A stretch of DNA of 64,000 nt from Chitinophaga sp. YR573 (lineage in GTDB: Bacteria > Bacteroidota > Bacteroidia > Chitinophagales > Chitinophagaceae): the NCBI RefSeq assembly GCF_900110995.1, contig NZ_FOJF01000001.1, forward strand, positions 4,004,803 to 4,068,802. Reading direction: 5' to 3'. The notes under the pieces are model-generated. The model did not search any database and was not told where the DNA came from. It saw only the letters and a program-made list of their open reading frames with translations. A program made the translations under genes and the position numbers. Positions 58,432 through 64,000 of this stretch are shown in pieces. How positions within the stretch are numbered: position 1 is the first letter of the stretch; every line of letters begins with the position of its first letter.

Positions 58432-59829
58432 ATGGGAAAAACATTATTCGATAAGCTCTGGGACAGCCACGTGGTACTTAGCAAACCTGGTTTTCCGGAT
58501 GCGGTGTATATCAACACTCATTTTATTCATGAGGTGACTAGTCCGCAGGCATTTGACGGCTTGCGTAAGAGGGGTATCCCGGTGTTCCGTACCGCCAAAA
58601 CAAAGGCAACAGCTGATCATAACGTTCCTACCGTTGACCAGCACCTGCCGATTAAAGAAGCATTGAGCCGTAAACAGGTGGAAATGCTGACTACCAATAC
58701 CAAAGAATTTGGAGTGGAACTGTACGGCCTCGGCCACCCTTACCAGGGGATTGTTCACGTAATAGGGCCCGAACTGGGTATTACCCTGCCGGGTATGACA
58801 ATCGTTTGCGGCGACAGCCATACCAGTACACATGGGGCCTTTGGCGCCATCGCTTTTGGTATCGGTACTTCCGAGGTAGAACAGGTACTGGCTACCCAGT
58901 GTATCCTGCAATACCGTCCAAAACGCATGAAGATCGAAGTAAATGGTCAGCTGAAGAAAGGGGTATTATCCAAAGATATTATCCTGTACATCATCTCTAA
59001 GATCTCTGCTTCCGGTGCTACCGGTTACTTTGTGGAATATGCCGGTGAAGCTATCCGTGCCCTGAGTATGGAAGCACGCATGACCATCTGTAACATGAGT
59101 ATAGAGATGGGGGCCCGCGGTGGATTGATCGCTCCGGATGAAACAACTTTCGAATATATCAAGGGGCGTGAGTTTGCACCTAAGGGAGCAGACTGGGACA
59201 AGGCATTAGCCTACTGGAAAACCCTTCATACTGATAAAGACGCTGAATTTGACGTAACACTCACTTTCGACGCTGCAGATATAGAACCGCAGATCACCTA
59301 CGGTACCAATCCGGGTATGGGCATGGGTATTACCCAGCACATTCCTACCCTGGAAGAAACAGATGATAAAGAGAAAGCCTCTTTCAAAAAATCACTGGAA
59401 TACATGGGCCTGGAACCTGGAAGTGAACTGTTGGGCAAAAAAGTAGATTATGTATTCATTGGTAGCTGTACCAATTCCCGTATCGAAGATTTGCGCCTGG
59501 TAGCAGATTTTGTGAAAGGAAAGAAAAAAGCAGACGGAGTGGTAGCATGGATTGTACCTGGTTCCAAACAGGTAGAAGCACAGGCTAAGAGAGAAGGAAT
59601 AGATAAGATATTTGAAGCGGCAGGCTTCCATCTGCGTGAACCTGGCTGCTCTGCCTGCCTGGGTATGAACGAAGACAAGATTCCTGCCGGTATGTATTGC
59701 ATCTCTACTTCCAACAGGAACTTTGAAGGTCGTCAGGGTCCCAATGCCCGCACCTTCCTGGCCAGCCCTTTGTCTGCTGCTGCCGCAGCTATTACCGGAA
59801 AAGTTACTGACGTAAGAGAATTAGTATAG
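58432..59829 (+). CDS. leuC: 3-isopropylmalate dehydratase large subunit
   Basis: Aconitase-family subunit (465 residues) that with LeuD isomerises 2-isopropylmalate to 3-isopropylmalate through isopropylmaleate. The 4Fe-4S ligands are visible: FIGSCTNSRIEDL (first Cys, about residue 347) and GCSACLGMN (CxxC, about 407-410). N-terminus TLFDKLWDSHVV is typical; HEVTSPQAFDGLR and GDSHTSTHGAFGAIAFGIGTSEVEQVLATQ are family blocks. First gene of the leu operon; the methyltransferase starts two bases after its stop. Confidence 0.96.
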   Translation: MGKTLFDKLWDSHVVLSKPGFPDAVYINTHFIHEVTSPQAFDGLRKRGIPVFRTAKTKATADHNVPTVDQHLPIKEALSRKQVEMLTTNTKEFGVELYGLGHPYQGIVHVIGPELGITLPGMTIVCGDSHTSTHGAFGAIAFGIGTSEVEQVLATQCILQYRPKRMKIEVNGQLKKGVLSKDIILYIISKISASGATGYFVEYAGEAIRALSMEARMTICNMSIEMGARGGLIAPDETTFEYIKGREFAPKGADWDKALAYWKTLHTDKDAEFDVTLTFDAADIEPQITYGTNPGMGMGITQHIPTLEETDDKEKASFKKSLEYMGLEPGSELLGKKVDYVFIGSCTNSRIEDLRLVADFVKGKKKADGVVAWIVPGSKQVEAQAKREGIDKIFEAAGFHLREPGCSACLGMNEDKIPAGMYCISTSNRNFEGRQGPNARTFLASPLSAAAAAITGKVTDVRELV

Positions 59830-59831
59830 AT

Positions 59832-60599
59832 ATGGCCTGGAACGCGGATTTGTATAAAGAAAAGCATGCTTTTGTATTCCAGCACGGGAATAATGTGGTG
59901 GAATGGCTGGAGCCCAAAGAAGGGGAGAAGATCCTGGACCTGGGCTGTGGCACCGGTGAACTGACGGCACAGATTGCTGCCAGCGGTGCACAGGTAACAG
60001 GAATAGATAGCTCTGTTTCCATGATCGCCAGCGCTAAACAACATTTCCCGGATCTTAAATTTGCAGTGGCAGATGCTACTTCTTTTACACTGTCCGAGAA
60101 GTTTGATGCCGTGTTTTCCAATGCCGTCCTGCACTGGATCCGTCAGAAAGAAAAAGTACTGGACCGTATCCATCAGCACCTGGTACCGGGCGGACGACTG
60201 GTACTGGAAATGGGCGGAAAAGGTAATGTGGACGATATCATGGGTGCGGTGGAAAAAGTGATGCAAAAGCATGGTTATGCATTCAAGCCGCTCTGGTACT
60301 ACCCTTCCGTAGGAGAATATACTTCCCTGCTGGAAGAATACGATTTCCGTGTAAATCAGGTACAATACTTCGACCGCGAAACCGAACTGGCAGATCCTGA
60401 GAATGGTATCGTAGAATGGTTAAGGATGTTTGGAGACAGCCTCATGGAGGATGTTCCCACAACAGAACTGGACACCATCATGCACGAAACACAGGAATTA
60501 CTGCGTGCTACCAATTTCCGCAATGGAAAATGGTTCACTAAATATGTACGGTTACGTATTAAGGCGCAGCGGATTGAACCTGTAGAAACAGATCTCTAA
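59832..60599 (+). CDS. SAM-dependent methyltransferase (trans-aconitate methyltransferase-like) in the leucine operon
   Basis: Class I methyltransferase, 255 residues. SAM-binding motif I ILDLGCGTGEL (about 35-45), motif II ITGIDSSVSMIASAKQ, and motif with FDAVFSNAVLHWI, which resembles the trans-aconitate methyltransferase (Tam) pattern FANASLQWL. The N-terminal MAWNADLYKEKHAFVFQHG also fits the Tam start. It lies two bases after leuC and 29 before leuD, splitting the two subunits of one enzyme, so the expected substrate is an isopropylmalate, isopropylmaleate or related tricarboxylate-like acid. This is inference; a general methylase is possible. Confidence 0.8.
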   Translation: MAWNADLYKEKHAFVFQHGNNVVEWLEPKEGEKILDLGCGTGELTAQIAASGAQVTGIDSSVSMIASAKQHFPDLKFAVADATSFTLSEKFDAVFSNAVLHWIRQKEKVLDRIHQHLVPGGRLVLEMGGKGNVDDIMGAVEKVMQKHGYAFKPLWYYPSVGEYTSLLEEYDFRVNQVQYFDRETELADPENGIVEWLRMFGDSLMEDVPTTELDTIMHETQELLRATNFRNGKWFTKYVRLRIKAQRIEPVETDL

Positions 60600-60628
60600 A
60601 CAATAATTTTAAAGACCTCTTCATAAAG

Positions 60629-61228
60629 ATGAGCAAGAACTTTCGACATTTAGTTTCCACTGCAGTTCCTATTGCAATAGAAAATATAGATACAGACCAG
60701 ATCATTCCGGCCCGTTTCCTGAAAGCAACTACCAGAGATGGTTTTGGAGAAAATCTTTTCCGCGACTGGCGTTACGATGCCAACAATCAGCCAAAGGCTG
60801 ATTTTGTGCTGAATGACCCTACCTACAAAGGAGAGATCCTGGTAGGAGGTAAAAACTTTGGTTGCGGATCTTCCCGCGAACATGCTGCCTGGGCTATCGG
60901 CGACGCTGGCTTTAAAGTAGTGGTAAGTAGTTTCTTTGCAGATATCTTCAAGAATAATGCATTGAACAACTTTATCTTACCTGTACAGGTAACAGATGAA
61001 TTCCTGGAGAAGATCTTCAGCGCTATCAAGTCAGATCCTGCAACACAATTGGAAGTAGATATGGAAAAACAATCTATCCGTATCTTGTCTACTGGTGATG
61101 AAGCAAAGTTTGATATCAATCCTTACAAAAAAGAATGCCTGATAAACGGCTATGATGATATTGATTACCTGTTAAATCTTCGTAAGGAAATTGAAACCTA
61201 CGAAGCAGGCAGGGAGTTTAATTTTTAA
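60629..61228 (+). CDS. leuD: 3-isopropylmalate dehydratase small subunit
   Basis: Small subunit of isopropylmalate isomerase, 199 residues. Family blocks: AIENIDTDQIIPARFLK (about 17-33), GGKNFGCGSSREHAAWAIGDAGFKVVVSSFFADIFKNNALNNFILPVQV (about 72-120). Substrate-specificity loop as in LeuD, not in aconitase. Partner of LeuC despite the gene in between. Nineteen bases before leuB. Confidence 0.95.
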   Translation: MSKNFRHLVSTAVPIAIENIDTDQIIPARFLKATTRDGFGENLFRDWRYDANNQPKADFVLNDPTYKGEILVGGKNFGCGSSREHAAWAIGDAGFKVVVSSFFADIFKNNALNNFILPVQVTDEFLEKIFSAIKSDPATQLEVDMEKQSIRILSTGDEAKFDINPYKKECLINGYDDIDYLLNLRKEIETYEAGREFNF

Positions 61229-61247
61229 AAAAACAACATCAAACTAA

Positions 61248-62327
61248 ATGGGCGTAGACAAAAAGATACTGGTAATTCCTGGTGACGGTATTGGTCAGGA
61301 AGTAACTGCCTGGGGCCAGAAAGTATTAGTAACAATTGCCGAAAACTACAAACACAATTTCGTTTTTGAAGAAGGCATTATGGGGCACGTTGCCATCGAA
61401 GCTACCGGTAATCCGTTACCGGACGAAACGCTGGAGAAAGCCCGCAAAAGCGATGCTATCCTGTTCGGCGCTATCGGCCATGCCAAATACGACAACGACC
61501 CTTCTCTGAAAGTAAGACCAGAACAGGGATTACTGAAGATCCGTAAGGAACTGGGTTTATATGCCAATCTGCGGCCTATCAAACTGTTTGATGAATTGCT
61601 GGAAGCATCCAGCATAAAACCGGAGATCCTGAGAGGATCAGATATCCTGTTCTTCCGCGAACTGACCGGCGATGTTTACTTTGGTGAAAAGAAACGTACA
61701 GAAGACCGTAACACAGCTTCTGATCTGATGATCTATCACCGTTATGAAGTAGAACGTATTGCGCGTAAAGCATATGAAGCAGCACGCACCCGCCGTAAAA
61801 AGCTGTGCTCTGTGGATAAAGCAAACGTACTGGAAGCAAGCCGTCTGTGGCGCGAAGTAGTACAGGAAATTGCAAAAGAATATCCTGATGTTGAAACGGA
61901 ACATATGTTCATTGATAATGCCGCTATGCAGCTGATCAAAGATCCTAAACGTTTCGATGTAGTAGTAACAGGCAACCTGTTTGGTGATATCTTAACCGAT
62001 GAAGCCTCACAGATAGCTGGTTCTATGGGTATGCTGGCATCTGCTTCCATTGGGGACGGCGCTGGTTTCTACGAACCTATTCATGGTTCTGCACATGATA
62101 TTGCAGGTAAAGGTATTGCGAATCCTTTAGCTTCTATCTTATCTGTTGCACTGATGCTGGATATTTCATTTGGTCTGAAAAATGAATCACAGCGTGTGAT
62201 CAAAGCTGTAGAAGCTACACTGAAACAAGGCTACCGTACCATGGATATTGCCAACAAACATACAGACAATCACCTGGTAATGGGTACGGATGCAATGGGC
62301 GCAAAGGTGTTAGAGAACCTGAATTAA
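61248..62327 (+). CDS. leuB: 3-isopropylmalate dehydrogenase
   Basis: NAD-dependent oxidative decarboxylation of 3-isopropylmalate to 2-oxoisocaproate; 359 residues. Landmarks: VIPGDGIGQEV at the start, the substrate arginines in KVRPEQGLLKIRKELGLYANLRPIK, ELTGDVYFG, the catalytic lysine/aspartates around CSVDKANVLEASRLW and NLFGDILTDEASQIAGSMGMLASASIG, and HGSAHDIAGKGIANPLASILSVALML. Fits the usual length. Seventeen bases before leuA. Confidence 0.95.
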   Translation: MGVDKKILVIPGDGIGQEVTAWGQKVLVTIAENYKHNFVFEEGIMGHVAIEATGNPLPDETLEKARKSDAILFGAIGHAKYDNDPSLKVRPEQGLLKIRKELGLYANLRPIKLFDELLEASSIKPEILRGSDILFFRELTGDVYFGEKKRTEDRNTASDLMIYHRYEVERIARKAYEAARTRRKKLCSVDKANVLEASRLWREVVQEIAKEYPDVETEHMFIDNAAMQLIKDPKRFDVVVTGNLFGDILTDEASQIAGSMGMLASASIGDGAGFYEPIHGSAHDIAGKGIANPLASILSVALMLDISFGLKNESQRVIKAVEATLKQGYRTMDIANKHTDNHLVMGTDAMGAKVLENLN

Positions 62328-62344
62328 CTTAATTAAATTAACTA

Positions 62345-63856
62345 ATGATGAGCGATAAAAATCGTGTATACGTCTTCGATACTACTCTTCGTGATGGTGA
62401 ACAGGTTCCGGGATGCCAGTTAACTACGGTTGAGAAAATTACGGTAGCAAAGGAGCTGGAAGCCCTTGGTGTAGATGTTATTGAAGCCGGTTTCCCTATC
62501 TCTAGTCCCGGCGATTTCCAGAGTGTGGTTGAAATATCCAAAGCAGTAAGTGAGCCTGTAATCTGTGCCTTAACACGCGCTAATACAAAAGACATTGATG
62601 CTGCCGCAGAAGCGTTGCGTTTTGCAAAACGTAAACGTATCCACACCGGTATCGGTGCTTCTGATATGCACATTAAATACAAATTCAACAGTACCCGCGA
62701 AGAAATTCTGCAACGTGCTGTAGATGCTGTGAAATACGCCCGTAAATATGTAGACGATATCGAATTCTACGCAGAAGATGCAGGACGTGCAGATAACGAA
62801 TACCTCGCACAGATGATACAGGCGGTGATTGCTGCCGGTGCTACTGTTGTGAATATTCCTGACACCAATGGTTACTGCCTGCCGGAACAGTATGGTGCCA
62901 AAATCAAATACCTGATGGATAACGTATCCAACATTGATAAGGCAATCATTTCTGTACACTGTCATAACGACCTCGGACTGGCTACTGCCAATACAATGGC
63001 CGGTGTATTCAATGGTGCGCGTCAGGTAGAATGTACTATCAACGGTATCGGTGAACGTGCAGGTAATACTTCCCTGGAAGAAGTGGCTATGATCATGCAA
63101 ACGCATCATGCGCTGGGTTATCATACAGGCATTAATTCCAAACGTATTTACGGTATCAGCAACCTGGTAGAAACCATGATGCGTATGCCGGTACAGGCAA
63201 ATAAAGCTATCATCGGTCGTAATGCTTTTGCACATAGCTCCGGTATTCACCAGGATGGTGTACTGAAGCACCGCGAAAACTACGAGATCCTGAATCCTGA
63301 AGATGTGGGTATTCCTTCCAACTCTATCATCCTCTCAGCACGTAGTGGCCGTCATGCACTGAAACATCACCTGGAACGCCTGGGTTACAACATTGATAAA
63401 GTGAATCTGGATGAGGTGTATCACCGCTTCCTGGTAGTAGCTGATCAGAAGAAAGAAATCAGCGATGCTGATCTGATGGAATTGATGGGAGATGGTGATG
63501 CTACCAACTACGATGATAAAGCGATCAAGGTAACTTTGTTACAGGTAGTATGCGGAGATCCGCTGCGCCCGATGGCAACAGTGAAACTGAGAATCAACGG
63601 AGAGGAAAAAGAAGCCAGCGCCGCGGGTAACGGTCCTGTAGATGCAGCTATCAATGCTATCCACGAAATCATCAAAGACGATATCCACATTGATGAATTT
63701 AATATTCAGTCGATGCGTGGTGGCAGTAAAGATGTGAGCAAGGTAAATATGCGTGTTTTACACAATGGCCAGTCTTATTATGGCTACGGTTATTCTACCG
63801 ATATTGTGAACGCCTCTATCCATGCTTACATAGATACGCTGAACAAGATTTACTAA
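62345..63856 (+). CDS. leuA: 2-isopropylmalate synthase
   Basis: First committed step of leucine synthesis: condenses 2-oxoisovalerate with acetyl-CoA. 503 residues, starting either at ATG 62345 or 62348. The catalytic TIM barrel has VFDTTLRDGEQVPGCQL (metal ligand Asp and catalytic Arg), the ALTRANTKDIDAA region, VNIPDTNGYCLPEQYG, SVHCHNDLGLATANTMAGVFNGARQVECTINGIGERAGNTSLEEV. The C-terminal region (about 385-503) carries the leucine-binding regulatory domain (TVKLRINGEEKEASAAGNGPVDAAINAI). Placed last in its operon, an unusual gene order compared with leuABCD. Confidence 0.95.
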   Translation: MMSDKNRVYVFDTTLRDGEQVPGCQLTTVEKITVAKELEALGVDVIEAGFPISSPGDFQSVVEISKAVSEPVICALTRANTKDIDAAAEALRFAKRKRIHTGIGASDMHIKYKFNSTREEILQRAVDAVKYARKYVDDIEFYAEDAGRADNEYLAQMIQAVIAAGATVVNIPDTNGYCLPEQYGAKIKYLMDNVSNIDKAIISVHCHNDLGLATANTMAGVFNGARQVECTINGIGERAGNTSLEEVAMIMQTHHALGYHTGINSKRIYGISNLVETMMRMPVQANKAIIGRNAFAHSSGIHQDGVLKHRENYEILNPEDVGIPSNSIILSARSGRHALKHHLERLGYNIDKVNLDEVYHRFLVVADQKKEISDADLMELMGDGDATNYDDKAIKVTLLQVVCGDPLRPMATVKLRINGEEKEASAAGNGPVDAAINAIHEIIKDDIHIDEFNIQSMRGGSKDVSKVNMRVLHNGQSYYGYGYSTDIVNASIHAYIDTLNKIY

Positions 63857-63878
63857 GAGAATATTGAAATAATAACGC

Positions 63879-63914
63879 AAAACGCTAAGTGCCATCTGGT
63901 ACTTAGCGTTTTTC
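63879..63914 (+). terminator. Terminator after leuA
   Basis: AACGCTAAGT (63881-63890) pairs with ACTTAGCGTT (63901-63910), with inner CC / GG closed on loop ATCT, then five T. Confidence 0.88.
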
Positions 63915-63958
63915 CTTTTTAGCTTATTTTCACAGATTTTGTCCAAAAAGGGAAAAAT

Positions 63959-64000
63959 ATGGCAAGAAAGTACAAGCTAAGGTTAAAAAAAGATAGATTT
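63959..64000 (+). CDS. Possible 5' end of a basic protein (cut by window edge)
   Basis: ATG at 63959 starts a frame open to the last base: 14 residues, MARKYKLRLKKDRF. It follows the leuA terminator and would be strongly basic. Too little sequence to support a gene. Confidence 0.2.
   Translation, partial: MARKYKLRLKKDRF

Noticed and set aside
62570..63271. 233-codon minus-strand frame opposite leuA
   Set aside because: Lies over the catalytic barrel of leuA; no independent support.

Overview
The window reads as a chromosomal segment of a Bacteroidota bacterium, most likely a member of the Chitinophagaceae close to Chitinophaga. The reasons are: recurrent -7 boxes of the form TAnnTTTG (often with a TTG 19-21 bases upstream), A-rich gene leaders without Shine-Dalgarno sites, a SusC-type plug motif, families typical of the phylum (DUF2851, DUF2520 Rossmann protein, DUF4139/MuiA, DUF2314, transglutaminase-like protein), and a DAHP synthase fused to a C-terminal chorismate mutase. 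This assignment comes from gene content, not from a database search. I see no phage, insertion sequence, CRISPR array, rRNA or tRNA; it looks like stable core chromosome.

Layout. 1-220: start of a sigma factor running off the left edge. 221-875: AT-rich spacer with phased 11-bp repeats. 876-1106: small lipoprotein. 1263-8941: aromatic amino acid operon (pheA, aminotransferase, tyrA, DAHP synthase/chorismate mutase, aroB, aroA, aroC). In front of it I read two successive transcription attenuators, each with its own Phe/Tyr(/Trp)-rich leader peptide. 9007-14667 (minus): MuiA-like protein with a plug-like insert, FKBP isomerase, S15/CocE hydrolase, YjbR protein and a two-helix membrane protein. 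14852-17713 (minus): gcvP. 17878-19649: cysteine-cluster protein and an MFS exporter with a palindrome over its promoter. 19941-25367: tail-specific protease, transglutaminase-like protein, topA. 25675-28500: DUF2520 protein, KdsC, UbiA-type prenyltransferase and Maf, a tight forward operon. 28564-31262 (minus): SAM-I riboswitch, metB-like gene, homoserine dehydrogenase.

31315-41055: DUF2851, OsmC, a beta-barrel candidate, lipA, then a tripartite RND efflux operon (TolC-like, adaptor, pump) with an inverted repeat upstream. 41126-44418 (minus): anti-sigma-like membrane protein and AsmA. 44514-45110: TrmH-type methylase. 45161-48682 (minus): nrdB-nrdA class I ribonucleotide reductase resembling the eukaryotic type. 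49181-52922: ABC transporter pair, DUF2314 protein, secreted Gfo/Idh/MocA oxidoreductase. 52984-56531: GH71/99-like hydrolase diverging from a two-gene unit of unknown function. 56600-56681: a 38-bp perfect hairpin. 56694-58247: helical repeat protein. 58432-63856: leucine operon (leuC, methyltransferase, leuD, leuB, leuA).

The most notable items are the tandem attenuators at 1263-1612, the methyltransferase embedded between leuC and leuD, the plug-like insert in the MuiA family protein, and several promoter-overlapping palindromes that suggest unlinked or unidentified regulators.
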